From Pseudomonas sp. C2B4 (lineage in GTDB: Bacteria > Pseudomonadota > Gammaproteobacteria > Pseudomonadales > Pseudomonadaceae): a stretch of DNA of 38,460 nucleotides. Positions within the stretch are counted from its first letter, which is position 1. Each line of letters opens with the position of its first letter. This document shows positions 1 through 8,368 of the stretch, one piece after another. A program made the translations under genes and the position numbers. The notes beneath the pieces are model-generated. The model was not told the origin of the DNA and made no database searches. It saw nothing but the letters and a program-made list of their open reading frames with translations. The stretch lies in the NCBI RefSeq assembly GCF_013359695.1, contig NZ_JABFMU010000056.1:1-38460 (forward strand), given 5' to 3'.

Positions 1-82
1 CGCGAAGACGGTGTATCCGACAACATTCATGTTGACTGACACTCCGTCTTCGCGAGCAGGCTCGCTCCCACAGGGGATTCGG
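1..82. repeat. REPIN, left copy cut by the window edge
   Basis: Two inverted Pseudomonas REP units. The left one survives only as its inner part at the window start, and the right one (about 47-82) carries the usual CGCGAGCAGGCTCGCTCCCACAG core. The inner sequences are complementary (CGCGAAGACGG and CCGTCTTCGCG), so the pair can form a long hairpin. It lies downstream of the leftward DUF6644-like gene. Confidence 0.85.
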
Positions 83-150
83 GTCATCCGTAAAAGCCAG
101 GTTGGCTGTCAGGTCGCCTTTGTCGGAACGCCACCGGGACCAGGTCCTTC

Positions 151-639
151 TCAGGTGTAAGCCAGCAACCGCCCACAACAAATCACACTGACCCATATCA
201 CAATGGAAAAAACCGCCTGCACTCTGGCCACCCCAGGCGCCGGGGCGCCGGTGTTCCAGGCTGTGACCGAGCGGTACACGCCAAGATGGAACAGCACGGC
301 ATTCAATCCAGCCGTGGCAATCAGGCACAGCTTGAGGATGAAGATGTCGTTGGAGGCGAAGTCGTGGGGGTGGGCGGTGAACATCATCAGCCCGGCCGGT
401 ACGATCAACAGCAGGGCCGCGATGGCCCAGGTCAGCAGGTGGCGGGCCAGGGCCGTGACCTGAATGTTGCGCGACAGCCCCAGCACGCGCAGATCGAACA
501 TCACCACCGCGCCGACCAGTATCGTGAAGCCAACGATGTGCATCACCTCGACCAGCGGGTACAACCACAGATCGCCGCGCATGGCTTCGCCCAGCGGCGA
601 GTCGTTGAGCCGGTCCATCCAGCCCTGCGAGGCTTGCAT
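151..639 (-). CDS. DUF6644-like integral membrane protein
   Basis: A 162-residue protein with about four hydrophobic spans (roughly residues 28-50, 67-88, 102-122 and 143-160) and short loops, consistent with a small inner-membrane protein. The sequence resembles the DUF6644 family, which has no assigned function; the family call is from memory. It is translationally coupled to the upstream exported protein: the upstream stop and this start share a base (TGATG), so the two form one operon and probably act together. No catalytic residues can be pointed to. The 3' side is a REPIN, which probably marks the end of the transcript. Confidence 0.75.
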   Translation of the reverse strand: MQASQGWMDRLNDSPLGEAMRGDLWLYPLVEVMHIVGFTILVGAVVMFDLRVLGLSRNIQVTALARHLLTWAIAALLLIVPAGLMMFTAHPHDFASNDIFILKLCLIATAGLNAVLFHLGVYRSVTAWNTGAPAPGVARVQAVFSIVIWVSVICCGRLLAYT

Positions 640-989
640 CAGCGTAACTCGGTGGTTTTGTCGCCAATCGTGATGCGTTCCGCGCGCATCTCATCGGGCT
701 TGTTTCGGTTCGGGTAACCGACCACGGTCGCTTGGGTGCCGACCGCCAGCATGTCCTTGGTCAGCCCGCGGTTTTCCATGCGCGAGGGGGGCGCGAGCAC
801 CACGTTCCAGGTCTTGTCCGCCGTTTTCAGGTTCACGAAACCGTGGGGATGGGAGTAGCCGGAGGCTTCGATGGTGCCGCTCAGATTCAAGGGTTGGCTG
901 GAGTCGTACTCGCTCCAGCCGTGATGGGCGACTGCTGCCGTGGCCACCAGCAGCAATGTCGCGCCGAAGCCCTTGAGCATGACGTTCAT
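639..989 (-). CDS. DUF6152-like small exported protein
   Basis: A 116-residue protein starting at an ATG preceded by a good AGGAG ribosome site. Residues 1-21 form a signal peptide (basic start, hydrophobic core, cleavage near AVA-HH). The mature part begins with HHGWSEYD, typical of DUF6152 proteins, followed by a small beta-rich domain that resembles nucleic-acid-binding-like (OB) folds in outline. Residues such as PHGF and NKPDEMRAERI fit the family. It is the first gene of a two-gene operon with the membrane protein downstream (1-bp overlap). A periplasmic role is likely because of the signal peptide. The histidine pair at the mature N terminus could bind metal, but that is a guess. Confidence 0.75.
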   Translation of the reverse strand: MNVMLKGFGATLLLVATAAVAHHGWSEYDSSQPLNLSGTIEASGYSHPHGFVNLKTADKTWNVVLAPPSRMENRGLTKDMLAVGTQATVVGYPNRNKPDEMRAERITIGDKTTELR

Positions 990-1269
990 GACAGGTTCTC
1001 CTGTTCAAGTCGTTGAGGGAAGCCCGACAGGGTGTTCGCCGATGTTTTTCAGGATAGTCGGCGCATTTTGCGGCCTGAACCACCCGGACCAAAGGAATGT
1101 TTCCAACTGTGACGCAGCACTCCCGGGCCCGACAGGCCTTCGATTGAAAGAACTTCAATAAATGCAGGCATGTCCTACGCTTATGCGCAGGCCAATGTTC
1201 ATCGAACGGGACTCGCTCCCTGTTCGACGGGCAAACGGCACCCATAAAAACAATCCAGGGAGATCCACC
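990..1269. other. Divergent intergenic region between the DUF6152 operon and tctCBA
   Basis: A 280-bp region that must hold promoters for both directions. I see no clear hairpin terminator, known operator or RNA. An in-frame ATG at 1162 would add 36 residues ahead of the TctC signal peptide, but those residues look non-coding and the start at 1270 has the ribosome site. Confidence 0.5.
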
Positions 1270-2235
1270 ATGTCCGCTTTGCTCCGTCGCTTGAGTCACT
1301 GCCTGGCGGTTGGCCTGACCACCGCCGCACTCACCACCCCCGCGCTTGCGCTGGACACCGTCAAATTCATGGCCCCCGGTTCCGTGGGCGGCGGTTATGA
1401 CCAGACCGCGCGGGTCCTGGGCAAGGCCCTGATCGAGGCCAACGTGGCCAAATCCACCACCTTTGAAAACAAGGGCGGCGCCGGCGGAACCCTGGGGTTG
1501 GCGCAATTCGCCAACAGCACCAAGGGCGACCCGAACGCGTTGCTGGTGGTCGGCGCGATCATGGTGGCGGGCATCGAACAGAACAAACCGCAAATCACCC
1601 TGAAGGACGTGACGCCGATTGCCCGGCTGTTCACCGAATACAACGTGATTGCCGTGCGCAAGGACTCGCCGTACAAGACCCTCGACGACCTGATCAAGGA
1701 CTTCAAGGCCAAGCCCACCAGCGTCACCTTTGGCGGTGGTTCCAAGGGGTCGATCGACCACATCGGCATCGCCGAGCTGGCGGGCAAACTGGATGTGCCG
1801 GTCAACAAGGTCAATTACATCGCCACCGGCGGCGGGGGCGAAATCGTGGCGCAGACTCTGGGCGGGCAGATCAAGGTGCTCACCGGGGGCTACGCCGAAC
1901 TGGGGCAATACATCAAGAACGGCCAGATCCGCGTATTGGCCATCGGTGCGCCCGAGCGTGTGCCGGGAATCGATGCGCCGACCCTCAAGGAAAGCGGCTA
2001 CGACGTGATCATCGGTAACTGGCGCGGTGTGTACGGCGCCGCCAACCTCACGCCCGAACAGCGCAAGGAAGTGACCGACGCGGTAGTGGCCGCGAGCAAA
2101 AGCAAAGTCTGGCAAGACAACATTCAAACCAATGCCTGGACCGAGAGCGTGCTGACCGGCGATGACTTCGGCAAATTCGTCGATGAAGAACACGTGCGTT
2201 TGCGGGCGATGCTGGTCAAGGTCGGGCTGCTTTGA
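1270..2235 (+). CDS. tctC: TctC/Bug-family periplasmic substrate-binding protein
   Basis: A 321-residue periplasmic receptor of a tripartite tricarboxylate transporter (TTT family). The start at 1270 is chosen because AGGGAG lies just upstream and translation opens directly with a signal peptide (MSALLRRLSH..., cleavage near ALA-LDTV). The mature protein shows Bug-family landmarks: a GGGYDQTAR stretch near the N terminus, an NKGGAGGTLG stretch, and the middle segment FGGGSKGSIDH. Length is normal for the family. It is followed after one base by tctB, then tctA, giving the complete receptor-small subunit-large subunit order. Substrate cannot be read from sequence; citrate or other di/tricarboxylates are possible. 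No TctDE two-component regulator lies beside it. Confidence 0.92.
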   Translation: MSALLRRLSHCLAVGLTTAALTTPALALDTVKFMAPGSVGGGYDQTARVLGKALIEANVAKSTTFENKGGAGGTLGLAQFANSTKGDPNALLVVGAIMVAGIEQNKPQITLKDVTPIARLFTEYNVIAVRKDSPYKTLDDLIKDFKAKPTSVTFGGGSKGSIDHIGIAELAGKLDVPVNKVNYIATGGGGEIVAQTLGGQIKVLTGGYAELGQYIKNGQIRVLAIGAPERVPGIDAPTLKESGYDVIIGNWRGVYGAANLTPEQRKEVTDAVVAASKSKVWQDNIQTNAWTESVLTGDDFGKFVDEEHVRLRAMLVKVGLL

Positions 2236-2236
2236 A

Positions 2237-2719
2237 ATGACCGGGTCACGCGCGATCGTGCCGACGCAACTGGCGATCAGCCTTGGCCTGATCGCCCTCA
2301 GCGTTGTGCTGGCGGTGGGGGCCTACCGCTTTCCGCCCGAGATGGGGTTCGTGATTCTGCCGGCTTACGTCTATCCCTACCTCGTGGCCGGGTTTCTTGG
2401 CGTGGTGGGTGTGTTGCTGAGTTATCAGGCGCTCACCGGCGGCTTCCGCGAACTGGACAGCAGCAACGGCACGATCCCTGGCGGTAAATCCGGCGCGGCC
2501 TGGGTGACGGGTGGGCTGGTGGGCGTGGCGTTGCTGATCAACCTGATCGGTTTCGTGCTGGCCGCCGCGCTGCTGTTTGCCTGTTCGGCGCGGGGCTTTG
2601 GCAGTCGGCATCCGCTGCGAGACCTGGCCATCGGCATCGCCTTGACCCTGCCGATCTACTGGCTGTTCAACGCCGGGCTGGGGGTTTCCCTGCCGCCGCT
2701 GGTCAATGTCTGGATCTGA
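2237..2719 (+). CDS. tctB: TctB small membrane subunit of tripartite transporter
   Basis: A 160-residue protein with four hydrophobic spans (about residues 11-30, 37-60, 84-113 and 126-145), the normal topology of the TctB small subunit. The start at 2237 lies two bases after the tctC stop, so the genes are translationally coupled; an upstream in-frame ATG inside tctC is not favoured. TctB is the poorly conserved partner of TctA and is identified mainly by size, topology and position between tctC and tctA. It works with the large subunit to import a carboxylate delivered by the periplasmic receptor, driven by an ion gradient. Confidence 0.88.
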   Translation: MTGSRAIVPTQLAISLGLIALSVVLAVGAYRFPPEMGFVILPAYVYPYLVAGFLGVVGVLLSYQALTGGFRELDSSNGTIPGGKSGAAWVTGGLVGVALLINLIGFVLAAALLFACSARGFGSRHPLRDLAIGIALTLPIYWLFNAGLGVSLPPLVNVWI

Positions 2720-2743
2720 TTCGGGCGCAAGGAGATCGACAGC

Positions 2744-4252
2744 GTGGACATTCTCTCGAGTCTGTTGATGGGGTTTTCTGCGGCGCTGACGCCGATCAAT
2801 CTGATGTGGGGCTTTATCGGCTGCCTGCTTGGCACCGCCATCGGTGTCTTGCCCGGCATCGGGCCGGCGCTGACAGTGGCGTTGCTGCTGCCGATCACCG
2901 CCAAGGTCGATCCCACCGGGGCATTGATCATGTTCGCCGGGATCTATTACGGCGCGCAGTTCGGCGGTTCCACCACCTCGATTCTGCTCAACACGCCCGG
3001 TGAATCCTCCTCCATGGTCACCGCCCTGGAAGGCAACCGCATGGCCCGCAACGGACGTGCCGGACCGGCGTTGGCCACGGCCGCCATCGGCTCTTTCGTG
3101 GCCGGGACCATAGCGACGATTTTGCTGACCCTGTTCGCACCGGTGGTGGCCAGGCTGGCGCTGAATTTCGGCCCTGCCGAATACTTCGCGATCCTGGTGT
3201 TGTCCTTCACCACGGTGTCGGCGGTGCTCGGCGCGTCGATGCTGCGCGGTTTCGCATCGCTGGGAATCGGGCTCACCATTGGCTTGATCGGCCTGGACTC
3301 GACTTCGGGGATCGCCCGCTACACCCTGGGTGTTCCGGAATTGGTGGACGGCATTGAAGTGGTGCTGGTGGCGGTGGGGTTGTTTGCGGTGGGGGAGGCG
3401 CTGTACAGCCTGCTCTATCAACAAGAGCAAGCGGAAGGCCGGCATCGCCTGACGTCGTTGTGGATGACCCGCGCCGACTGGAAGCGCTCGGTGCCCGCCT
3501 GGTTGCGTGGCACGCTGATCGGCTTTCCGTTCGGTTCGATTCCCGCTGGCGGCGCGGAGATCCCGACCTTTCTGTCCTATTCCACCGAACGCAAGCTCTC
3601 CAAATACCCGAAAGAGTTTTCCGCCAATAAAGGCGAGGGCGCCATCGAAGGCGTCGCCGGGCCGGAAGCGGCCAATAACGCAAGCGCCACCGGCTCGCTG
3701 GTGCCCTTGTTGACCCTGGGCATCCCGACGTCGGCCACGGCGGCGATTCTGTTGGCGGCGTTCCAGAACTACAACCTGCAACCGGGGCCGCTGCTGTTCG
3801 AAACCTCCGCCGAGCTGGTCTGGACCCTGGTGGCCTCGCTGTACATCGGCAACGTGATCCTGCTGGTGCTGAACCTGCCGTTGGTGGGGGTGTGGGTCAA
3901 GTTGCTGCAAATCCCCAGGCCGTACCTGAACGCCGGCATCTTGGTGTTCGCCACCATCGGCGTGTACGGCATGCGTCATTCATCCTTCGACCTGCTGCTG
4001 ATGTTGGCCATCGGCTGGTTCGGTGTGTTGATGCGCCGTTTCGATTTCCCGGTGGCGCCGGTGATCGTGGGCATGCTGCTGGGACCGATGGCCGAGAAGC
4101 AGTTACGCAATGCCCTGTCCATCAGCGAGGGCGACTGGATGATCTTCGTCACGCAGCCGATCTCGGCGTGTTTCATGGCCCTGACGTTGCTGGTGTTAGT
4201 GGTGCCGCCTCTGCTGCATGCGCGGGGGATCAAGTTGCATGAGGATGATTGA
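2744..4252 (+). CDS. tctA: TctA large membrane subunit of tripartite transporter
   Basis: A 502-residue polytopic membrane protein with GTG start at 2744, preceded by AAGGAG at correct spacing. About 11-12 hydrophobic spans. Family signatures include GCLLGTAIGVLPGIGP near residues 26-41, the YYGAQFGGSTTSILLNTPGE stretch near 68-87, and a second related stretch LLTLGIPTSATAAILL in the second half, reflecting the internal repeat of TctA. It carries out transport, with TctC supplying ligand and TctB as partner. Length matches the family (about 500). The gene ends just before a REPIN, which probably marks the end of the tctCBA transcript. Confidence 0.94.
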   Translation: MDILSSLLMGFSAALTPINLMWGFIGCLLGTAIGVLPGIGPALTVALLLPITAKVDPTGALIMFAGIYYGAQFGGSTTSILLNTPGESSSMVTALEGNRMARNGRAGPALATAAIGSFVAGTIATILLTLFAPVVARLALNFGPAEYFAILVLSFTTVSAVLGASMLRGFASLGIGLTIGLIGLDSTSGIARYTLGVPELVDGIEVVLVAVGLFAVGEALYSLLYQQEQAEGRHRLTSLWMTRADWKRSVPAWLRGTLIGFPFGSIPAGGAEIPTFLSYSTERKLSKYPKEFSANKGEGAIEGVAGPEAANNASATGSLVPLLTLGIPTSATAAILLAAFQNYNLQPGPLLFETSAELVWTLVASLYIGNVILLVLNLPLVGVWVKLLQIPRPYLNAGILVFATIGVYGMRHSSFDLLLMLAIGWFGVLMRRFDFPVAPVIVGMLLGPMAEKQLRNALSISEGDWMIFVTQPISACFMALTLLVLVVPPLLHARGIKLHEDD

Positions 4253-4268
4253 GTGCCGAGCGCAACCT

Positions 4269-4361
4269 CTGTGGGAGCGAGCCTGCTCGCGAAAGCGGTG
4301 TCTCAGTCACATCAACGCTGAATGTGCCGACGTCTTCGCGAGCAGGCTCGCTCCCACAGGG
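4269..4361. repeat. REPIN between convergent tctA and lysR genes
   Basis: Two inverted REP units (about 4269-4298 and 4330-4361), each with GTGGGAGCGAGCCTGCTCGC, separated by about 31 bp. The pair ends immediately at the lysR stop codon. It sits between convergent genes and may block read-through from both sides. Confidence 0.92.
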
Positions 4362-5240
4362 TTATAGCGGCGTCAAAGCCTGCTGGGAAAACCATTGCAT
4401 GACCACCGCACACGCCGGATGCGAGCCCGCCGAAGGCTGCAGGCACAACGCGTAAATCCCCCGGGTCTTCAACGGATCGCCGAACGGGATGTGCAACACA
4501 CCGCGTTCAATCGACTCGCCCGCCAGGGTCATGTCGGTCATGGCCACGCCCAGCCCTCGTGCCGCCGCATCCAGCGCCAGTTCGTCGAGGTTGAAGGGGA
4601 TGTGGCGAAACTCGTCCAGTGACCTGCCATCGTTGGTCGACAGCCAATACCTCCAGTCGTTTTTATCGTTCGAACGATGCAGCAGCGCAAAACCCGCAAG
4701 GTCTTGCTGTGATGACAACGGCAGGTCGGGGGCACACACCGGCACCAGCGCTTCTTCGAACAAGGTCAGGCAATCGGGGGCGCTGGACGGTTCAGGCAGG
4801 TAGAGGACATAGGCGTCGCTGTCGCTGGCCGGTTCCACCACTTCGGTGGCCACGGTTTCGATCGCCAGTGAAACCTCCGGGTGATGACGATAGAAGTCGC
4901 TCAGTTTCGGCAGCAGCCAACGCACCGCCAGGGACACATGCATGCGGATGCGAAACGGGCGTTTCTGCGGGGCGATGCGGTCTTCCAGCGTCTTGAGTTG
5001 TTCGAGGATATTTCGTGCGCTGGCCAGCACCTGTTCGCCCTCGGGCGTCAGGCGCAGGCTGCGGCTGTTGCGCACGAACATCGCCACGCCGAAGTGACTT
5101 TCCAGTTGCTGAATCTTGCGGCTTACCGCGCTTTGGGTCAGGCACAGGGTTTGCGCCGCTTGCGTGAAGCTGCCCGAATCAGCGACCTCGACCAGCGCCT
5201 GCAAGCCCTGGAGCGAGGGAATGTGGCGGATTTTATCCAT
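4362..5240 (-). CDS. LysR-family transcriptional regulator (GcvA-like)
   Basis: A 292-residue LysR-type regulator. The N-terminal winged helix-turn-helix spans about residues 9-66 (the stretch SFTQAAQTLCLTQSAVSRKI is the recognition region). The C-terminal effector-binding domain spans about 93-285, with the GcvA-like feature YVLYLPEP. It is divergent from the FAD oxidoreductase gene across a 151-bp shared intergenic region, the classic arrangement in which a LysR protein controls its neighbour. I infer that it regulates the oxidase and polyamine-binding gene, with a polyamine or derivative as effector; the sequence alone does not show the ligand. The ATG start has only a weak ribosome site. 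Confidence 0.9.
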   Translation of the reverse strand: MDKIRHIPSLQGLQALVEVADSGSFTQAAQTLCLTQSAVSRKIQQLESHFGVAMFVRNSRSLRLTPEGEQVLASARNILEQLKTLEDRIAPQKRPFRIRMHVSLAVRWLLPKLSDFYRHHPEVSLAIETVATEVVEPASDSDAYVLYLPEPSSAPDCLTLFEEALVPVCAPDLPLSSQQDLAGFALLHRSNDKNDWRYWLSTNDGRSLDEFRHIPFNLDELALDAAARGLGVAMTDMTLAGESIERGVLHIPFGDPLKTRGIYALCLQPSAGSHPACAVVMQWFSQQALTPL

Positions 5241-5391
5241 GCGTTTTCAGAATACCTGGATGATTTAATAACGTTGGTTGTCTCCCTGAAGAGCCTTTAG
5301 ATTCTAGCCATAGCCGTCGTCATCTCAAACCATTCATGCGATGAGTGCATAGAGATTGACGGTCGCGGAACGAACGTCGAAGAGGTGATGC
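5241..5391. promoter_or_regulatory. Divergent control region of lysR and FAD oxidase genes
   Basis: A 151-bp intergenic region between divergent genes, the expected place for the LysR operator. ATTCATGCGATGAGTGCAT near 5331-5349 contains a T-N11-A element, but many such matches occur by chance. No operator is assigned firmly. Confidence 0.35.
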
Positions 5392-6693
5392 ATGGAAAAC
5401 AGATGTGGCTGGATTGCGCAGGCCGGGGATTCCCCGTTGCGCGATCCCTTGAGCGGTACGCAACAGGCCGATTGGCTGGTGATCGGCGCCGGCATCACCG
5501 GGCTGTGTGCCGCGCACTCGCTCGCCGAGATGCATCCCCAGGCACGCATCGTGGTCGTCGACAGGCAACGCGCCGCCCAAGGGGCCTCGGCGCGTAACTC
5601 CGGGTTTGTGGTGGCCCATGAGCATCCGGCCACTTCCGAGCTGCAAGGCAATACCGGATTCGCCGGTTTCCAGGTGGATACCTCGATTTCCCGCGCCGCC
5701 AGCGACGAGGTGCGCAAGCGCATTGCCCGGCACGGCATCGAATGCGATTTCCGCGAATCCGGTTATTTCTTTGCGGTCAGCGATCCTCGCAAGTTGACCG
5801 ATGTCGAGGCCAAGATACAGACCCTGCGAGCCGTCGGCGCTTCTGCGCAGTGTCTGCAAGGTGAGCAGCTGAACCGGAAACTCGGTACCCGGCATTACCA
5901 GGCCGCGATCTGGTGCGGCAACGGTAACGCCTTGTTGCAACCGGCGAAGTACGTGAAGGGCTTGCTCGATGCGCTGCCGGAAAAGGTGACGTTGTATGAA
6001 AACACCGAGATCAGCGGTTTGCAGCGCATGAGCAATGGACGCATTCGCGCCAATGGCCTGCATGGCTGCATCGAAGCCAAGCAGGTGCTGGTCTGCCTCA
6101 ACGCCTTCGTCGCCCGTTCCGGCATCCGTGACAGCAGCACCTTCCCGATGGAACTCAGCGCCAGTCTTACCCGGCCGCTCACTGATCAGGAGTTTGATGC
6201 TATCGGTGCGCCCGAGCCCTGGGGTGTGTTGTCGACCCGACCACTGGGGGCCACGGTGCGCCTGACCCCGGATCGTCGGGTGATGATCCGCAACACGGCG
6301 GAATACCGTTCCCATGATTTGTCCCTCAGTGAACTGGCGATCCGTCGCCAGCACCATGTGCTGGGCTTGCAACGGCGTTTTCCAATGCTGGGCGCGCAAG
6401 ACATCCAGTACACCTGGACCGGCCACCTCAGCGCTTCACGCTCGGGACAAGCCTATTTCGCCAAGGTCCAGGAGGGCGTGTTTGCCGTGGCCGGGTGCAA
6501 TGGCTCGGGCGTGGCACGGGGCACGCTGTGGGGGCGGTTGCTCGCCGAACTGGCCTCGGGGGTTGGCTCGCCACTGTTGCAATCGGTCATGGAACGCGCC
6601 CAGCCCGGCTGGCTGCCACCCAAGCCCTTGCTCGACATCGGTGCCATGCTGCGCATGCGCGTCGAGACGGCCCGGGCCAGAACCGAAATCTAG
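5392..6693 (+). CDS. FAD-dependent amine oxidase (DAO family, PuuB/PauB-like)
   Basis: A 433-residue FAD oxidoreductase of the D-amino-acid-oxidase fold. The dinucleotide-binding motif VIGAGITGLCAAHSL is at about residues 30-44, followed by an acidic strand end (VVVDRQ), and the FAD-contacting stretch GCNGSGVARGTLWG lies near residues 368-381. The length and the RNSGF segment after the first strand resemble gamma-glutamylputrescine oxidases (PuuB, Pseudomonas PauB). The start has GAGGTGAT just upstream. It is divergent from a LysR gene and followed 52 bp later by a polyamine-binding protein gene, which supports a role in polyamine oxidation. No gamma-glutamyl ligase or hydrolase lies in the window, so the exact substrate is uncertain. 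Confidence 0.85.
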   Translation: MENRCGWIAQAGDSPLRDPLSGTQQADWLVIGAGITGLCAAHSLAEMHPQARIVVVDRQRAAQGASARNSGFVVAHEHPATSELQGNTGFAGFQVDTSISRAASDEVRKRIARHGIECDFRESGYFFAVSDPRKLTDVEAKIQTLRAVGASAQCLQGEQLNRKLGTRHYQAAIWCGNGNALLQPAKYVKGLLDALPEKVTLYENTEISGLQRMSNGRIRANGLHGCIEAKQVLVCLNAFVARSGIRDSSTFPMELSASLTRPLTDQEFDAIGAPEPWGVLSTRPLGATVRLTPDRRVMIRNTAEYRSHDLSLSELAIRRQHHVLGLQRRFPMLGAQDIQYTWTGHLSASRSGQAYFAKVQEGVFAVAGCNGSGVARGTLWGRLLAELASGVGSPLLQSVMERAQPGWLPPKPLLDIGAMLRMRVETARARTEI

Positions 6694-6745
6694 AACACGG
6701 CCTTTCACACACAACAAAAGCACTTCAACACGAAGGTGATCGAAC

Positions 6746-7834
6746 ATGCGCGTCAAAACCGTTTCCCTGGTGGCTCTCCTCTCGACCTGTTGCGCAGCCG
6801 CTTACGCTGACGAAACCGTGAACATTTCCAACTGGAACGGCTACATCGCCGATGACACCTTGCCCACCTTCACCCGGGAAACCGGGATCAAGGCCACCTA
6901 CGACATCCACGACAGCAACGAAGTGCTGGAGTCGAAGTTGATGACCGGCAACACCGGGTATGACGTAGTCAGTCCGTCGAACCACTTCCTGTCGCGCCTG
7001 ATCAAGGCCGGGGCGATCCAGAAGCTCGACAAGAGCCAGTTGCCGGACTGGAAGAACCTCGACCCGGTGCTGATGAAAAAACTGGAGGTGAATGATCCGG
7101 GCAACCAGTACGGCTATCCCTACATGTGGGGCACGGCCGGCATCGGTTACAACGTCGAGAAGATCAAGGCGATCTTCGGCAGCACGGAGATCACCCATTC
7201 CTGGAAGCTGTTTTTCGACGAAGCCAATATCAAGAAGCTCAGCGAATGCGGCGTGGCGATCATCGACAACCCGACCCAGGTGCTGCCGATCACCCTCAAC
7301 TACCTGGGATTGCCGCCCCATAGCCACGAACCGGCGGACTACAAGAAGGCCGAGCAGGCGCTGCTGAAGATTCGCCCGTACGTGCAGTACTTCCATGCCT
7401 CCAAGTACATCAGCGACCTGGCCAACGGTAACGTCTGCGCGGTGATCGGTTTCAACGGCGACATCGTGCAGGCCGCCGCCAGTGCCAGGGAGGCGAAGAA
7501 CGGGATCGACATTGCCTACTCGATCCCGGACGAGGGCTCCACCCTGTGGTTCGACATGGTGGTGATGCCCAAGAGCGCACCCCACGAGAAGAACGGCTAC
7601 ACCTACATGAACTACCTGCTGCAGCCGCAAGTGATTGCCAACATCAGCAACAGTATCCACTACGCCAACCCCAACAGCGCAGCGGATGCCCTTGTGGTGC
7701 CGGCGGTGAAACAGGACCTGGCGATCTACCCGCCGACTGCTGTGATGGACAAGTTGTTCACTGTCGAAGATTTGCCGGCGTCCATTGCACGCTTGACCAC
7801 GCGCCTGTGGACCAAGCTGAAAACCAATACCTGA
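6746..7834 (+). CDS. Periplasmic polyamine-binding protein (PotF/SpuD-like)
   Basis: A 362-residue ABC-type periplasmic binding protein with a signal peptide (residues 1-22, cleavage near AYA-DE). The mature start VNISNWNGYIADDTLPTF and the following YDIHDSNEVLESKL stretch are typical of PotF/SpuD/SpuE proteins; the aromatic and acidic residues here line the polyamine pocket in that family. The start has AAGGTGAT upstream. The gene follows the FAD oxidase in the same direction and probably the same transcript. Unusually, no permease (PotH/PotI-like) or ATPase gene is present, so it must share membrane parts encoded elsewhere or serve as a sensor. It ends before a REPIN. Confidence 0.9.
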   Translation: MRVKTVSLVALLSTCCAAAYADETVNISNWNGYIADDTLPTFTRETGIKATYDIHDSNEVLESKLMTGNTGYDVVSPSNHFLSRLIKAGAIQKLDKSQLPDWKNLDPVLMKKLEVNDPGNQYGYPYMWGTAGIGYNVEKIKAIFGSTEITHSWKLFFDEANIKKLSECGVAIIDNPTQVLPITLNYLGLPPHSHEPADYKKAEQALLKIRPYVQYFHASKYISDLANGNVCAVIGFNGDIVQAAASAREAKNGIDIAYSIPDEGSTLWFDMVVMPKSAPHEKNGYTYMNYLLQPQVIANISNSIHYANPNSAADALVVPAVKQDLAIYPPTAVMDKLFTVEDLPASIARLTTRLWTKLKTNT

Positions 7835-7857
7835 TTTTTGTGCCAGACACAGAACCC

Positions 7858-7951
7858 CCTGTGGGAGCGAGCTGCTCGCGAAAGCGGTGCCTCAGTCACA
7901 TCAATGCTGATTGTGCCGACGCCTTCGCGAGCAGGCTCGCTCCCACAGGGA
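7858..7951. repeat. REPIN between convergent genes
   Basis: Inverted REP pair after the polyamine-binding gene and before the end of the glutaredoxin gene. The left unit has lost one base in its core (GAGCTGCTCGCG instead of GAGCCTGCTCGCG); the right unit (about 7921-7951) is intact. Confidence 0.9.
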
Positions 7952-7973
7952 TTGGGGGTGGCTCTATTTCGGT

Positions 7974-8225
7974 TCAAGCCAGCATCGACATCAACCCACC
8001 CTGGCGATCCAGCTTGGCCAGGTCGTCGAAGCCGCCGATGTGCGTCTCGCCGATGAAAATCTGCGGCACGCTGCGTCGTCCGCTGCGTTCGAGCATTTCT
8101 TCCAGCTTGCCGGGTTCGCGATGGATGTTGATCTCTTGCATCGCGATGCCTTTGCTGGCCAGCAGCGATTTGGCACTGCGGCAATAAGGGCAAGTGTCGG
8201 TGGTGTACAGGGTCACGGTGGTCAT
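7974..8225 (-). CDS. grxC: Glutaredoxin 3
   Basis: An 83-residue glutaredoxin with the dithiol active site CPYC at residues 12-15, followed by the expected alpha helix. The TVPQI-type cis-proline region appears as RSVPQIFIG, and the glutathione-binding GGFDDL stretch is near residues 66-71. It reduces disulfides with glutathione in the cytoplasm. The start at 8225 gives the standard length and has GGAGA upstream; a longer in-frame reading would run through the REPIN and is rejected. It stands alone between two REPINs. Confidence 0.95.
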   Translation of the reverse strand: MTTVTLYTTDTCPYCRSAKSLLASKGIAMQEINIHREPGKLEEMLERSGRRSVPQIFIGETHIGGFDDLAKLDRQGGLMSMLA

Positions 8226-8262
8226 GTTTTCAGTCTCCACAATGGGGGGTATGTCTCTCATC

Positions 8263-8357
8263 CCCTGTGGGAGCGAGCCTGTTCGCGAATGCGGAGTATC
8301 AGACACATCAATGCCGAGTGTGCCGACGCCTTCGCGAGCAGGCTCGCTCCCACAGGA
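8263..8357. repeat. REPIN upstream of grxC
   Basis: Inverted REP pair; the left unit has a GTTCGCGAA variant in place of GCTCGCGAA, and the right unit (about 8328-8357) is canonical. It lies between the start of grxC and the end of the AhpD-like gene, both read leftward, so it separates two transcripts or modulates read-through. Confidence 0.9.
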
Positions 8358-8368
8358 ATTGCCCGCAA

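Noticed and set aside
691..2193. 500-codon open frame on the minus strand, antisense to tctC
   Set aside because: High-GC shadow frame: opposite a clear TctC with signal peptide and family motifs; its sequence is low-complexity, rich in Gly, Arg, His and Asp, and spans two genuine genes.
2246..3979. 577-codon open frame antisense to tctB/tctA
   Set aside because: Composition dominated by Gln, Arg, Gly and His without family features; the plus strand encodes complete TctB and TctA.
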